Shown here: positions 1-8,796 of the stretch, piece after piece
Position numbering within the stretch: the first letter of the stretch is position 1
Layout: each line of letters starts with the position of its first letter
Origin: Marinobacter fonticola
Lineage (GTDB): Bacteria > Pseudomonadota > Gammaproteobacteria > Pseudomonadales > Oleiphilaceae
DNA length: 64,000 nt
NCBI RefSeq assembly: GCF_008122265.1
Contig: NZ_CP043042.1
Span: forward strand, 4,479,927 to 4,543,926
Direction of reading: 5' to 3'
Program-made: the position numbers and the translations under genes
Notes under the pieces: generated by a model
The model's input: only the letters and a program-made list of their open reading frames with translations
Databases searched by the model: none
Told to the model about the DNA's origin: nothing

Positions 1-1
1 G

Positions 2-703
2 AAAACCGCCGTGGTGTCCGGCGTGTGCGATGGCTTCATCGGCAACCGCATGATCAACCAGTACCAGCGTGAAGCCATATTGATGCTGGAAGAAGGCGCC
101 ACCGTGCAGCAGATCGACAAGGCCATCGAGAAGTTCGGCTTTGCCATGGGCCCGCTGCGCATGGCGGATCTGGCCGGCGGCGACATCGGCTGGGCCATCC
201 GCAAGCGCCTGTACGCCGAAAACCCGGATATGAAGAAGATGGTGGTGGCCGACCGCCTGTGCGAGATGGGCCGCTACGGGCAAAAGACCGGCGCTGGCTT
301 CTATCGCTACGAGCCGGGTAACCGCAACGCCCTGCACGACCCGGAAGTGGACAAGGTGGTCGACGAGGTGCGCGCCGAACTGGGCATCACCCCGCGCAAG
401 ATCAGCAACCAGGAAATCGTCGAACGCTGCGTCTACGCCCTGGTCAACGAGGGCGCCCGCCTGCTGGACGAAGGCATCGCCCAGCGCGCCTCCGATATCG
501 ACATGGTTTACCTGACCGGTTACGGCTTCCCGATCTTCCGGGGCGGCCCCATGCACTACGCCGAGGAAGTGGGCCTGCCCAATGTGGTCCGCGCCATGGA
601 AGCCTTTACCGATACGCATACCCAACCAGGTTTCTGGGAACCGGCCCCGCTGCTGGCGCGCTGCGCAGCAGAGGGCAAGCGTTTCGATGAGCGCTCCAAA
701 TAA
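2..703 (+). CDS. 3-hydroxyacyl-CoA dehydrogenase / enoyl-CoA hydratase, C-terminal part (5' end outside window)
   Basis: The reading frame is open from base 2, so this is the last 233 residues of a larger protein, probably about 700 residues long. It begins inside the 3-hydroxyacyl-CoA dehydrogenase C-terminal domain, at the family motif [10 protein letters not shown], and ends with the second copy of that domain ([15 protein letters not shown], then [20 protein letters not shown]). FadB/FadJ/PimF-type enzymes have this architecture: an N-terminal crotonase domain, an NAD-binding domain and two helical C-terminal domains. They hydrate enoyl-CoA and oxidise the 3-hydroxyacyl-CoA in beta-oxidation. 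A thiolase gene follows 68 bases downstream on the same strand, which fits an operon. The crotonase and NAD-binding parts cannot be seen here, so the exact subfamily is open. Confidence 0.9.
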   Translation, partial: KTAVVSGVCDGFIGNRMINQYQREAILMLEEGATVQQIDKAIEKFGFAMGPLRMADLAGGDIGWAIRKRLYAENPDMKKMVVADRLCEMGRYGQKTGAGFYRYEPGNRNALHDPEVDKVVDEVRAELGITPRKISNQEIVERCVYALVNEGARLLDEGIAQRASDIDMVYLTGYGFPIFRGGPMHYAEEVGLPNVVRAMEAFTDTHTQPGFWEPAPLLARCAAEGKRFDERSK

Positions 704-771
704 CTCGGGTATCCGGTCAAAGAATTCAAGCGGGGTCGCCTCCGGGCAGGTCCGCCAACAGGAGAATTGTT

Positions 772-1953
772 ATGTCCAATGATGTCGTCATCGTATCCAC
801 CGCCCGTACCCCGCTGGCCAAGTCCTGGCGTGGCGGGCTGAACATGACCCACGGCGCCACCCTGGCCGGCCATGCGATCCAGTACGCGGTCGAGCGCTCG
901 AAGGTCGATCCCAACGAAATCGAAGACGTGCTGATGGGCTGCGCCCTGCCCGAAGGCTCCACCGGTAACGATGTGGCCCGCATGGGCGCGATCCGCGCGG
1001 GGCTGCCGGTTTCCGTAGGCGGTGCGACCATCAACCGCTTCTGCTCCTCCGGCCTGCAGGCCATCGCCATGGCGGCTCAGCATATCGCCGTGGATAAGGT
1101 GCCGGTGATGGTGGCCGGCGGTGTCGAGTCCATTTCCACCGTTCAGGCCAACGTCAACCAGAACTACTTCATGGAGCCCTGGCTGGCCAAGAACAAGCCG
1201 GAACTCTACTGGTCCATGCTGCAAACCGCTGAAACCGTGGCCCAGCGCTACGGCATCAAGAAAGAAGACATGGACGAGTACGGTGTGCGCTCGCAGCAAC
1301 TGGCCGCCAAGGCCCGCGAGGAGGGCAAGTTCAACGACGAGATCGTGCCCATCACCACCACCATGGGCGTGGCGGACAAGGCCACCGGCCAGTTGAGCAC
1401 GAAAGAAGTGACCGTCAGCCAGGACGAAGGCATCCGTCCAGATACCAACCTCGAAGGCGTAAAAACGATCCGCTCTGCCATGCCGGGTGGCGTGGTGACG
1501 GCGGGCAATGCCAGTCAGTTCTCCGACGGAGCCTCCGCCTGCGTGCTGATGGACGGCAAGCTGGCCCAGCAACGCAATATCGAGCCGCTAGGCATCTTCC
1601 GCGGCTTTGCGGTCGCCGGTTGCGAGCCGGACGAGATGGGCATCGGCCCGGTGTTCGCCGTGCCCAAGCTGCTCAAGCGCCATGGCCTGAGCGTGGACGA
1701 CATCGACCTATGGGAGCTGAACGAAGCCTTCGCCGTGCAGGTGCTCTACTGCCGCGACAAGCTGGGCATTCCCCAGGATCGCCTGAACGTCAACGGCGGC
1801 GCTATCGCCGTGGGTCACCCCTACGGCACCACCGGCTCGCGTCTCACCGGCCATGCGCTGATCGAAGGCAAGCGTCGCGGCGCGAGGTACGTGGTCGTCA
1901 CCATGTGCGTCGGCACCGGCATGGGTGCTGCCGGCCTGTTTGAAGTGGCTTGA
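772..1953 (+). CDS. Acetyl-CoA C-acyltransferase (thiolase)
   Basis: This 393-residue protein is a full-length thiolase that cleaves 3-ketoacyl-CoA with CoA, the last step of a beta-oxidation turn. The nucleophilic cysteine is Cys91 in [11 protein letters not shown]. The C-terminal catalytic His349 is in [11 protein letters not shown] and Cys379 in [10 protein letters not shown]. The NEAFA motif is also present. The start is an ATG preceded by CAGGAGAATTGTT, a good ribosome binding site. It lies between the multifunctional dehydrogenase and the acyl-CoA dehydrogenase pair. That order resembles pimF-pimB-pimC-pimD of dicarboxylate-degrading bacteria, but thiolase sequence alone does not separate degradative from biosynthetic use. 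The degradative reading rests on the neighbours. Confidence 0.93.
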   Translation: MSNDVVIVSTARTPLAKSWRGGLNMTHGATLAGHAIQYAVERSKVDPNEIEDVLMGCALPEGSTGNDVARMGAIRAGLPVSVGGATINRFCSSGLQAIAMAAQHIAVDKVPVMVAGGVESISTVQANVNQNYFMEPWLAKNKPELYWSMLQTAETVAQRYGIKKEDMDEYGVRSQQLAAKAREEGKFNDEIVPITTTMGVADKATGQLSTKEVTVSQDEGIRPDTNLEGVKTIRSAMPGGVVTAGNASQFSDGASACVLMDGKLAQQRNIEPLGIFRGFAVAGCEPDEMGIGPVFAVPKLLKRHGLSVDDIDLWELNEAFAVQVLYCRDKLGIPQDRLNVNGGAIAVGHPYGTTGSRLTGHALIEGKRRGARYVVVTMCVGTGMGAAGLFEVA

Positions 1954-1984
1954 TTTGGCAGCTAACACCGAGCTTTAAAGCTTG

Positions 1985-2077
1985 TGTAGCCGACGCTTCA
2001 GCGTCGGAGCAGGCGTCAAGCCTGCCGAGACCGGCCGGGGGACTGACGTCCCCACCGAAGCTGAAGCGTCGGCTACA
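1985..2077. repeat. Dispersed palindromic element, copy 1
   Basis: Bases 1985-2002 (TGTAGCCGACGCTTCAGC) are the exact reverse complement of 2060-2077, giving an 18-bp perfect outer stem. The inner part forms smaller hairpins (GCAGGC/GCCTGC and GGGGAC/GTCCCC). A related element with the same outer arms lies at 5296-5387. The element fills the gap between the thiolase gene and the next start codon, so it may act at RNA level as a terminator or stability element. It looks like a REP- or MITE-type extragenic palindrome. No transposase was seen. Confidence 0.8.
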
Positions 2078-2133
2078 CCAACAACAGCACACAATCGCTC
2101 AACGGGTTTTTACGTCTCACAACGAGGTTTGCC

Positions 2134-3321
2134 ATGGACCTGAACTACTCCCCCGAGCAGGAGGCCTTTCGCGCGGACGTGCGCCAGTTCCTGCAGGACA
2201 ACCTGCCCGACGATATCCGCCAGCGCGTCAAAAAACGCCTGCGGCCGGACAAGGCCATGACCCAGCGCTGGCAGAAAATTCTGTTCGATAAAGGCTGGGG
2301 AGGATCGACCTGGCCCAAGGAACACGGCGGCCCAGGCTGGAGCCCGATCGAGCAGTTGATCTTCGAAGAGGAATGCGCCCTGGCCGGGGCGCCGCGCCAG
2401 CTCGACTTCGGTCTGCGTATGGTGGCACCGGTGATCATGACCTTCGGCAACGAGGAGCAGAAAGAGCGCTTCCTACCGGGCATTCTCAATGGCGAGGACT
2501 GGTGGTGCCAGGGCTACTCCGAGCCCGGCTCCGGCTCAGATCTGGCCTCTCTCAAAACCAAGGCAGTACGCGAAGGCGATCACTACGTGGTCAACGGCCA
2601 GAAAACCTGGACGACCTTGGGCCAGCATGCGGACTGGATCTTCTGCCTGGTGCGCACCAGCAGCGAAGGCAAGCCGCAGCAGGGTATCTCCTTCCTGCTG
2701 ATCGACATGAAAACGCCGGGCATCGACGTACGCCCGATCATCATGCTCGACGGCGAGCACGAGATTAACGAGGTCTACTTCGACAACGTCAAGGTGCCGG
2801 TGGAAAACCTCGTCGGCGAGGAAAACCGGGGCTGGACCTACGCCAAGTTCCTGCTGGGTCACGAGCGCACCGGCCTGGCCAATGTCGGGCAGTGGAAAGC
2901 GCTGATGCGCCGGCTCAAGGAAGTCGCCCGGGAAGAACGCGACGGCGAGCGGCCGTTGATCGAGAACACCCGCTTCCGTGATCGCCTGGCTCAGCTGGAT
3001 ACCGAACTGCGCGCGCTGGAACTGACGACGCTGCGGGTACTGACCGACGAGAAAGGTCCAGGGCCGCAGGCGTCGATTCTCAAGATCCGGGGGACCGAGA
3101 TCGGCCAGGGCCTGTTCGAGCTGTTGATGGAGGCCGGCGGACAAGACGCCATCGCCCATATTCCGGACGCGCTGGAACTGGATTACGAGGGGCCGCGCGT
3201 AGGCTCGTTCGATGCCACGCCAGCCGCAGGCGATTACTTCAACATGCGCAAGTTGTCGATCTTCGGCGGGTCCAACGAGATCCAGCGCAACATCATCGCC
3301 CAACTGGTTCTGGGCCTGTAA
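2134..3321 (+). CDS. Acyl-CoA dehydrogenase, PimC-like large subunit
   Basis: This 395-residue FAD flavoprotein of the acyl-CoA dehydrogenase superfamily introduces the alpha,beta double bond into acyl-CoA. The N-terminal helical domain is followed by GYSEPGSGSDLAS, the substrate and FAD loop, at about residues 128-140. The C-terminus has FGGSNEIQRNIIAQ, the position of the catalytic and FAD-contact motif. The TRKQFG motif that normally contacts FAD from the partner subunit is missing; a charged helical stretch is found there. The next gene, 10 bases downstream, keeps TRKQFG but lacks the NEIQRN motif. The two are therefore probably an obligate heteromer like the PimC/PimD or ChsE-type enzymes. 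The substrate cannot be read from the sequence. Confidence 0.9.
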   Translation: MDLNYSPEQEAFRADVRQFLQDNLPDDIRQRVKKRLRPDKAMTQRWQKILFDKGWGGSTWPKEHGGPGWSPIEQLIFEEECALAGAPRQLDFGLRMVAPVIMTFGNEEQKERFLPGILNGEDWWCQGYSEPGSGSDLASLKTKAVREGDHYVVNGQKTWTTLGQHADWIFCLVRTSSEGKPQQGISFLLIDMKTPGIDVRPIIMLDGEHEINEVYFDNVKVPVENLVGEENRGWTYAKFLLGHERTGLANVGQWKALMRRLKEVAREERDGERPLIENTRFRDRLAQLDTELRALELTTLRVLTDEKGPGPQASILKIRGTEIGQGLFELLMEAGGQDAIAHIPDALELDYEGPRVGSFDATPAAGDYFNMRKLSIFGGSNEIQRNIIAQLVLGL

Positions 3322-3331
3322 GGAGCGCGTT

Positions 3332-4477
3332 ATGAACTTCAATCTGACCGAAGAGCAGCAGATGCTGCAGGATTCCCTGCGCCGCTTCCTGGCTAATGAA
3401 TACGGCTTCGACAAGCGCGGGAAAATCATCGAATCCGGCAAGGGTCTGGACCGCACGACCTGGAACGCCTTCGCCGAAATGGGCCTGCTGGGCTTTACCT
3501 TCCCCGAGGACTACGAGGGTCTGGGCGGTAACGCCATCGACACCATGCTGGTGATGGACTGCTTCGGCAGGGCGCTGGTGGTCGAGCCCTATCTGGCGAC
3601 CGTGGTGCTGGGCGGCGGGCTGATCCGCGATGCTGGTTCCGAGGCGCAAAAGGCGGACATCCTGCCGAAGATCGCCGCCGGTGAGCACTTGCTGGCCTTC
3701 GCACACAGCGAGCCGGGCGCCCGCTACAATCTGGCCTACGTGAAAACAACGGCGCAGAAAGACGGCGACAGCTACGTTCTCAGTGGCCGCAAGACCGCGG
3801 TCATTCACGGCGCGCAGGCGGATCAGCTGATCGTCTCCGCCCGTACTGACTCAAAGTCCGGCGACGCCGAAGGCCTCTCGCTGTTCCTGGTCGACCGCGA
3901 AGTCTCGGGTGTGAGTGTGCAGGACTTCGCCACCCACGACGGCCATCGCACTGCAGAGATCCACTTCGACAATGTGCGGGTCGGAGCCGACGCATTGATC
4001 GGTGAAGCCGGTCAGGCGGGCCCGGTGATCGAGAAGACCGTCGATCTGGGCATTGCCGCACTCTGCGCCGAAGCGGTGGGTGCCATGGAAGCACTGAACG
4101 AGACTACACTAGAGTACGTTAAAACCCGAAAACAGTTCGGCATACCCATCGGCAAGTTCCAGGTGCTGCAGCATCGTATGGCGGATATGTTCATCGCCGC
4201 CGAGCAGGCCAAATCCATGGCGATCCTGGCCGCCAGCGAGGCGGATTCGGATGACCGCAACAAGCGGCGCGAGGCCATCTCCATGGCCAAGACCCTGGTG
4301 GGCCAGTCCGCCCGCGACGTGGGCCAGCAGGCCGTTCAGCTGCACGGCGGTATGGGCGTGACCGAAGAAATGTTCGCCGCCCACCTGTTCAAGCGCCTGA
4401 CCCTGATCAACCTGCTGTTCGGCGACGCCGACCACCATCTGGCCCAGGTCAGCGACGGGCTGCTTAAGAGCGCCTAA
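3332..4477 (+). CDS. Acyl-CoA dehydrogenase, PimD-like small subunit
   Basis: This is a 381-residue acyl-CoA dehydrogenase paralogue starting MNFNLTEEQQMLQ. The open frame extends further 5', but the ATG at 3332 has AAGGAGCGCGTT in front and follows the previous stop by 10 bases, so it is the better start. It keeps EYVKTRKQFGIPIGKFQVLQ and the helix QLHGGMGVTEE, typical of the family. The C-terminus ends in FGDADHHLAQVSDG and lacks the (E/G)G(S/T)NEIQR motif found in the upstream partner. It is likely the FAD-site-completing half of a heterotetramer with the product of the gene before it. The pair is followed by an SDR gene 21 bases downstream. Confidence 0.9.
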   Translation: MNFNLTEEQQMLQDSLRRFLANEYGFDKRGKIIESGKGLDRTTWNAFAEMGLLGFTFPEDYEGLGGNAIDTMLVMDCFGRALVVEPYLATVVLGGGLIRDAGSEAQKADILPKIAAGEHLLAFAHSEPGARYNLAYVKTTAQKDGDSYVLSGRKTAVIHGAQADQLIVSARTDSKSGDAEGLSLFLVDREVSGVSVQDFATHDGHRTAEIHFDNVRVGADALIGEAGQAGPVIEKTVDLGIAALCAEAVGAMEALNETTLEYVKTRKQFGIPIGKFQVLQHRMADMFIAAEQAKSMAILAASEADSDDRNKRREAISMAKTLVGQSARDVGQQAVQLHGGMGVTEEMFAAHLFKRLTLINLLFGDADHHLAQVSDGLLKSA

Positions 4478-4498
4478 AACAAGACAAGGAGCGACAGC

Positions 4499-5272
4499 AT
4501 GAGCGTAAAACAACTTCTCGACCTGACCGGCAAGGTGGCGCTGATCACCGGCGGTTCCCGCGGACTGGGCCTGCAAATGGCCGAGGCCCTGGGCGAAATG
4601 GGCGCCAAGGTGGCCCTCACCGCCCGCAAGCAGCACGAACTGGATGAGGCGGAAAAGCACCTGAAGGCTCAGGGCGTCGATGTCCTAACTTTGGCGGCGG
4701 ACATGTCCGACCTGGAAAGCATTCCCGCCGTTGTGGACAAAATCGTCGAAGGCCTGGGCGATATCGATATTCTGGTCAACAACGCCGGTACCACCTGGGG
4801 CGCGCCCGCCGAAGACTACCCGGCGGAAGGCTGGATGAAGGTGATGAACCTCAACGTCAACGCGGTGTTCTTCCTCACCCAGACCGTGGCCAACACGTGC
4901 TTTATCCCGCGCAAGGCCGGCAAGGTGATCAACATCGCCTCCATCGCCGGCCTGTCAGGCAACCCGGAAGCCATGAAAACCATCGCCTACAACACCAGCA
5001 AGGGTGCGGTGGTGAACTTCACCCGGGCGCTGGCCGCCGAATGGGGCCATCACAACATCAACGTGAATGCCCTGTGCCCGGGCTTCTTCCCGTCCAAAAT
5101 GTCCCAGGGGCTGCTCGACGCCCAGGGCGACACCATGCTGGAGCGGATACCGCTGAACCGGTTTGGCGGGGATGAGGATCTGAAAGGCGCGGCGGTGTTG
5201 CTGGCCTCGGAAGCCGGACGGCATATTACCGGGCAGTGTCTGGCGGTGGACGGGGGGACGTTGGTCTCGTGA
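4499..5272 (+). CDS. Short-chain dehydrogenase/reductase
   Basis: This 257-residue classical SDR is a single Rossmann-fold domain. It has TGGSRGLG near residues 17-24 for cofactor binding, NNAG at 94-97, Ser148 and the Tyr164-x3-Lys168 pair (YNTSK). It ends VDGGTLVS, as in FabG-like enzymes. The likely reaction is NAD(P)-dependent oxidation or reduction of a hydroxy/keto intermediate. Co-transcription with two acyl-CoA dehydrogenases is suggested by the 21-base gap and a GGAG ribosome binding site. It could act on a 3-hydroxyacyl-CoA or a ring-opened intermediate of a cyclic substrate; the sequence does not decide this. The palindromic element at 5296 follows directly. Confidence 0.9.
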   Translation: MSVKQLLDLTGKVALITGGSRGLGLQMAEALGEMGAKVALTARKQHELDEAEKHLKAQGVDVLTLAADMSDLESIPAVVDKIVEGLGDIDILVNNAGTTWGAPAEDYPAEGWMKVMNLNVNAVFFLTQTVANTCFIPRKAGKVINIASIAGLSGNPEAMKTIAYNTSKGAVVNFTRALAAEWGHHNINVNALCPGFFPSKMSQGLLDAQGDTMLERIPLNRFGGDEDLKGAAVLLASEAGRHITGQCLAVDGGTLVS

Positions 5273-5295
5273 GTTGAAAAGGCTCCCCCGCAATA

Positions 5296-5387
5296 TGTAG
5301 CGGATGCTTCAGCTTCCGAGCGGGCCGCAGGCTCGCCGATAACCCGGGGGCCCTGGCGGGCCCTCCGAAGCTGAAGCATCGGCTACA
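5296..5387. repeat. Dispersed palindromic element, copy 2
   Basis: Arms 5296-5320 and 5363-5387 are inverted repeats with two mismatches in 25 bp. They share TGTAGC-GATGCTTCAGC with the copy at 1985-2077. Inner GC-rich segments form smaller hairpins (GGGCC/GGCCC). This copy follows the SDR stop codon by 23 bases and could end the operon transcript. The two copies bracket the acyl-CoA dehydrogenase/SDR genes. Confidence 0.8.
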
Positions 5388-5458
5388 TTTTCCGACACCT
5401 CGACGCCATGGAAGACACGTTACCGCTGACAAGGCAGTCGGGCGGCACCGATACGTGT

Positions 5459-5737
5459 TTAACCGTCCCAATGCGACTCCGGAACCCGCTGCACATGAAA
5501 ATGTGCCAGCAGGCGGATTGTCGGCCGAATCAGGAACTGGAAACTGCCGATAATAAACAGCCAGATGGCCGCTGTTTCCAGGGACGGGTATAGAAACAAC
5601 ACACTGCCAACAAAGAACCATATCGCAATCATGAAATCGTTGAGGATGCTCAGGATTTCATAGCGGCGGCGAATAACCAGCTGTTCATGGCCGATGGTCA
5701 GGGTTAGCGGATTGTCCGTAGTGTCCTCTTGTTTCAT
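5459..5737 (-). CDS. YrhK-like small membrane protein
   Basis: This is a 92-residue protein with a charged N-terminus, the segment GHEQLVIRRRYEILSILNDF and two hydrophobic segments, roughly FMIAIWFFVGSVLFLYP and AAIWLFIIGSFQFLIRP. That layout matches YrhK-domain proteins, which are of unknown function. The chosen ATG at 5737 has GGAGC upstream at suitable distance; a longer frame to 5809 has no comparable site. It is a single gene, convergent with the SDR gene and separated from the monooxygenase by about 280 bases. The role is unknown; inner-membrane location is inferred from the hydrophobic segments. Confidence 0.75.
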   Translation of the reverse strand: MKQEDTTDNPLTLTIGHEQLVIRRRYEILSILNDFMIAIWFFVGSVLFLYPSLETAAIWLFIIGSFQFLIRPTIRLLAHFHVQRVPESHWDG

Positions 5738-6014
5738 TCTGCAAAGCTCCTGAGTGCAATGTGGCGTCACTGCCATTCTATGGAACCCGCGAACAAGTTG
5801 TCGAAACAAGGATGATCATGGTCTTGCTTCAGGCTCGGTTGCGGGCGAGCATGATCTACCTGCTGATGCGCCTCATGGGCACCCTGATAAATTGGCCTCA
5901 TCCGGCGAGTAAATAATGGCCTGAGCACTGAAAGAGGAGGTCCTACTTCATATCAGCGCACGGTACGACGACGGTGCATGCCCGTGGCTGTACCTCCTCG
6001 CGTGTCCTGAGGCC

Positions 6015-7598
6015 TCAGGCCGGCATTGGCTCCCCCGCAACCGCCCGCAACGCCGCAGACGTTTCGCACCGATACTGCTCCGCATCGAACCGGCTTGTCT
6101 GCTGCCGGAACGCCCAGGTAAAGCTCGGCCAAAGCGCAGTGTTCTTGCCGTGTTCGTTGACGTACCAGCTGTTGCAGCCAGTCTCCCACACCGAACCGCC
6201 GGACTTGAACTGGAGCATGGCGTTGTATTTCACCTGCGGCTGCTCCTTCACTTCCACCGCGTCCCAGCTTTCCTGCTTCATCCGCGCCAGGGCATCCATC
6301 ACGTACTGAATTTGGGACTCGATCATGTAGACCATCGAGCTGTGACCCAGCCCGGTGTTGGGGCCGACCAGCATGAAGAAGTTGGGGAAGCCGTGGACGG
6401 TGGTGCCCTTGTAGGCCTCGGCGCCCTCTTTCCAGGCGTCCAGCAGATCCTGCCCGTCGCGCCCGAAGATCATCCCCGGCGCGATCGGCTCCTGGGCCTT
6501 GAAACCGGTGCCGAAGATAATGGCGTCCACTTCCCGCTCCACGCCGTTCTTATCCATAACGCCCTTGGCGGTGACTTCCCGGATGCCGTCGGTGCGCACG
6601 TCCACATGCTCCTGGGCCAGGGCCGGGTAATAGTTGTTGGACAGCAGGATGCGCTTGCAGCCGATGGTGTAGTCCGGCGTGACTTTCTTGCGCAGTTTCT
6701 TGTCCGGGATCTGGCGGCGGATATGCCGGCGGGCCTCCAGTTCGGCGACCTTCATCAGCCGCGGATTGAGTGCCAGGGCCAGCACCCGGGCTTCCAGTTG
6801 CCAGTAGATGGAGTTGCGCAGGGCTGACTGCGCCGCCGGCATCCGGCGGAACAGCGCCTTTTCCCAGCCTTTCATCTCACGGTCCGGCTTGGGCATGACC
6901 CACGGCGGGGTACGCTGATACAGATCGACGCGGGCGGCCTGCTTCGCCACCTCAGGCACGAACTGGATAGCGCTGGCGCCGGTGCCGATCACGGCGATCC
7001 GCTTGCCTTTCAGGTCGTAGCGGTGGTCCCAGTCCTGGGAATGGAACATCTTGCCCCTGAACGTATCCAGCCCCTTGATCTTCGGGTACGACGGCGTACT
7101 CAGGCCGCCCATGCCGGACACCAGCACGTTGGCGTACATTGTCTCGAATTTCGGCAGTTCGGGATCGTCGATGTCCAGGGCGTCGCCGGGCTTGAGCCCC
7201 TTCTTCTGCATGTAGGCCCACAAAGCCGGACTATCGGCCGTCGCCAGCGTCCACAGGTTGCGCTGCTCATCATAGTGGGCGGCGGCCAGGTGGGTATTGA
7301 AGCGGATATGCGGCATCAGCCCGTACTTCTCGGCGCAGTGGCGCAGGTAGTCGAGAATCTCCGACTGCTGGGCGTACATGCGCGACCAGTTGGGATTCTG
7401 TTCGAACGAAAAGGAGTAAAGCGGCGACTGAACGTCGCAGGCACAGCCGGGATAATGGTTGTCGCGCCAGGTGCCGCCCACCTCGTTGCCCTGCTCGAGG
7501 ATCACGAAGTCCTCATAGCCGGCTTCCTTCAGCTTGATCGCCATGCCCAGCCCGGCAAAACCGGTGCCGATAATCGCGATAGGCGTGTTCTTGCTCAT
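6015..7598 (-). CDS. Flavin-containing monooxygenase of Baeyer-Villiger type
   Basis: This 527-residue FAD- and NADPH-dependent monooxygenase has two Rossmann motifs, GTGFAG at residues 11-16 and GTGASA near 205. Between them the Baeyer-Villiger fingerprint FxGxxxHxxxW is met by Phe180 to Trp190 (FRGKMFHSQDW). GGTWRDNHYPGCACDV is also characteristic of the family. Such enzymes insert an oxygen next to a ketone to give an ester or lactone. The ATG at 7598 follows AGGTGG; a start 20 residues earlier lacks a site. The gene is divergent from a TetR regulator at 7773, with three palindromes between, so repression by that regulator and induction by a ketone or fatty compound is likely. The substrate is not readable. 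Confidence 0.92.
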   Translation of the reverse strand: MSKNTPIAIIGTGFAGLGMAIKLKEAGYEDFVILEQGNEVGGTWRDNHYPGCACDVQSPLYSFSFEQNPNWSRMYAQQSEILDYLRHCAEKYGLMPHIRFNTHLAAAHYDEQRNLWTLATADSPALWAYMQKKGLKPGDALDIDDPELPKFETMYANVLVSGMGGLSTPSYPKIKGLDTFRGKMFHSQDWDHRYDLKGKRIAVIGTGASAIQFVPEVAKQAARVDLYQRTPPWVMPKPDREMKGWEKALFRRMPAAQSALRNSIYWQLEARVLALALNPRLMKVAELEARRHIRRQIPDKKLRKKVTPDYTIGCKRILLSNNYYPALAQEHVDVRTDGIREVTAKGVMDKNGVEREVDAIIFGTGFKAQEPIAPGMIFGRDGQDLLDAWKEGAEAYKGTTVHGFPNFFMLVGPNTGLGHSSMVYMIESQIQYVMDALARMKQESWDAVEVKEQPQVKYNAMLQFKSGGSVWETGCNSWYVNEHGKNTALWPSFTWAFRQQTSRFDAEQYRCETSAALRAVAGEPMPA

Positions 7599-7658
7599 AG
7601 CCATCCACCTCGTTGCCACCTCCGCTTGCGGAGGCCCATTGTTGTTCGAGTGATTCAT

Positions 7659-7718
7659 GTAGACACTTGTCTACGTCGGTATACAGACGTATACATCAAC
7701 AAGTAGACGCCTGTATAC
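7659..7718. promoter_or_regulatory. Three-palindrome operator between monooxygenase and TetR genes
   Basis: Three 16-bp inverted repeats of the form GTAKAC-N4-GTMTAC occur at 7659-7674 (GTAGAC ACTT GTCTAC), 7679-7694 (GTATAC AGAC GTATAC) and 7703-7718 (GTAGAC GCCT GTATAC). They lie 20 and 24 bp apart and fill the divergent intergenic space. This is the expected layout for autoregulation by the adjacent TetR-family repressor. Binding is inferred. Confidence 0.8.
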
Positions 7719-7772
7719 TTTCGCTGTTCAATAAATCGTCGTTTTGGCCCACACAGACAAGAAGGCGTCCTG

Positions 7773-8402
7773 ATGAGCGTGATGACCGGAGGCAAACTGA
7801 AGCTGGTACAGGCGGCCCTGCGCCTGACCACGCAGAGTCGCAGCCTGACGTCGCTGGGTCTAAGGGAACTGGCCCGGGAAGCGGGATTGAATCCGAACAC
7901 CTTCTACCGGCATTTTCGCAATCTCGACGAGTTCGGTTTACAGGTGCTGGGCTATATCGCCGAGGAAATGAAAGCGGGCGTCCGTGAGTTGCGTCGCATG
8001 GCGGAAAGCTCGGACCAGGCCTCACACGATACCGTGGCGTTCGTCTACAGCTACTTTCTCAGCAACCCGGCCGCGACCACCGTGGCGGTGCGTGAACTGC
8101 ACGGACCTTCCGCCATTCTACGCCGCGCCCTGGAAGCCCAGCTGAACGCCAGCGCCCGGGAAATGGCGGAAGACATCATCGAGCGGGAGTTGGTCAGCGG
8201 GCTGGACGAGGCGACGATCCACGAGATTTCGCATATGACCATCCGCTACATCCTGTTCCGGGCCATGGACTATATCGAGAAGGCGGATCAGCGCGAACGG
8301 ATCCAGTTGGAAACCGAGCGGTTCATCAACCGCCAGTTTCGGGGGGCGTTGGTGGAGCACCTGTCTCCAGAGGAGATTGCCGAACGGGTCAGTAAGCACT
8401 GA
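7773..8402 (+). CDS. TetR family transcriptional regulator, FabR-like
   Basis: This 209-residue protein has an N-terminal helix-turn-helix, roughly residues 20-60: LTSLGLRELAREAG, then NPNTFYRHFRNLDEFGL. The wording closely resembles FabR-type regulators (SLREVAREAG...SFYRHF), which sense acyl chains in fatty acid control. The C-terminal ligand domain is helical and includes NPAATTVAVRELHGPSAILRRA, also FabR-like. The start ATG has AAGAAGG seven bases upstream. It is divergent from the monooxygenase gene, with three palindromes between them, so it probably represses both. A long-chain or acyl-CoA effector is inference from family likeness only. Confidence 0.88.
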   Translation: MSVMTGGKLKLVQAALRLTTQSRSLTSLGLRELAREAGLNPNTFYRHFRNLDEFGLQVLGYIAEEMKAGVRELRRMAESSDQASHDTVAFVYSYFLSNPAATTVAVRELHGPSAILRRALEAQLNASAREMAEDIIERELVSGLDEATIHEISHMTIRYILFRAMDYIEKADQRERIQLETERFINRQFRGALVEHLSPEEIAERVSKH

Positions 8403-8423
8403 CCCGCCGGCGGGCTGCCGGCC

Positions 8424-8738
8424 TTACTCGCCGGTGGTGTTATAGACGTAGGAATCGACGGTGCCGTCCGCATTGAAGCGCACCACCAGGTCTGTGGTCT
8501 CGGCATCGCTGAAGGCGGACCAGCGGTACTTGCCGTAGGTCCAGGTGCGTTTGCCGTCTTCCAGACCGGTACGCCAGGGCTCGCCAAACATTTCCTGGAT
8601 CTCGGCGCGGGTGGTCTGATCGATCCTGATCTCGTCCACGTTGTGGGTGGCAAAGTCCTGACCCACTGTCGCGCAGCCTGCCACCAGTACCGCAGCCGTC
8701 AGAACACCGGCACCCAACAGCGATTTCATGCCTTGCAT
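8424..8738 (-). CDS. SmpA/OmlA (BamE-like) small lipoprotein
   Basis: This is a 104-residue secreted lipoprotein. It has an N-terminal hydrophobic segment ending in the lipobox LVAGC, so it is probably anchored by a lipidated cysteine near residue 21. The mature part contains DQTTRAEIQEMFGEPWRTG and TWTYGKYRW, the repeating pattern of the SmpA/OmlA fold shared with BamE. The ATG at 8738 has GGAG eight bases upstream; the longer frame to 8783 lacks one. It is not next to other outer-membrane assembly genes, so it is more likely a BamE-fold relative than BamE itself. Confidence 0.8.
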   Translation of the reverse strand: MQGMKSLLGAGVLTAAVLVAGCATVGQDFATHNVDEIRIDQTTRAEIQEMFGEPWRTGLEDGKRTWTYGKYRWSAFSDAETTDLVVRFNADGTVDSYVYNTTGE

Positions 8739-8796
8739 AACAACATCTCCGGGGGTTGATTTGCCTCCATCATACCGCTTCACCTGCCGCTTTCGA

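Noticed and set aside
556..1572. A 338-codon frame antisense to the thiolase gene
   Set aside because: It lies wholly opposite a clear thiolase, has no domain and no ribosome binding site, and is a codon-bias shadow.
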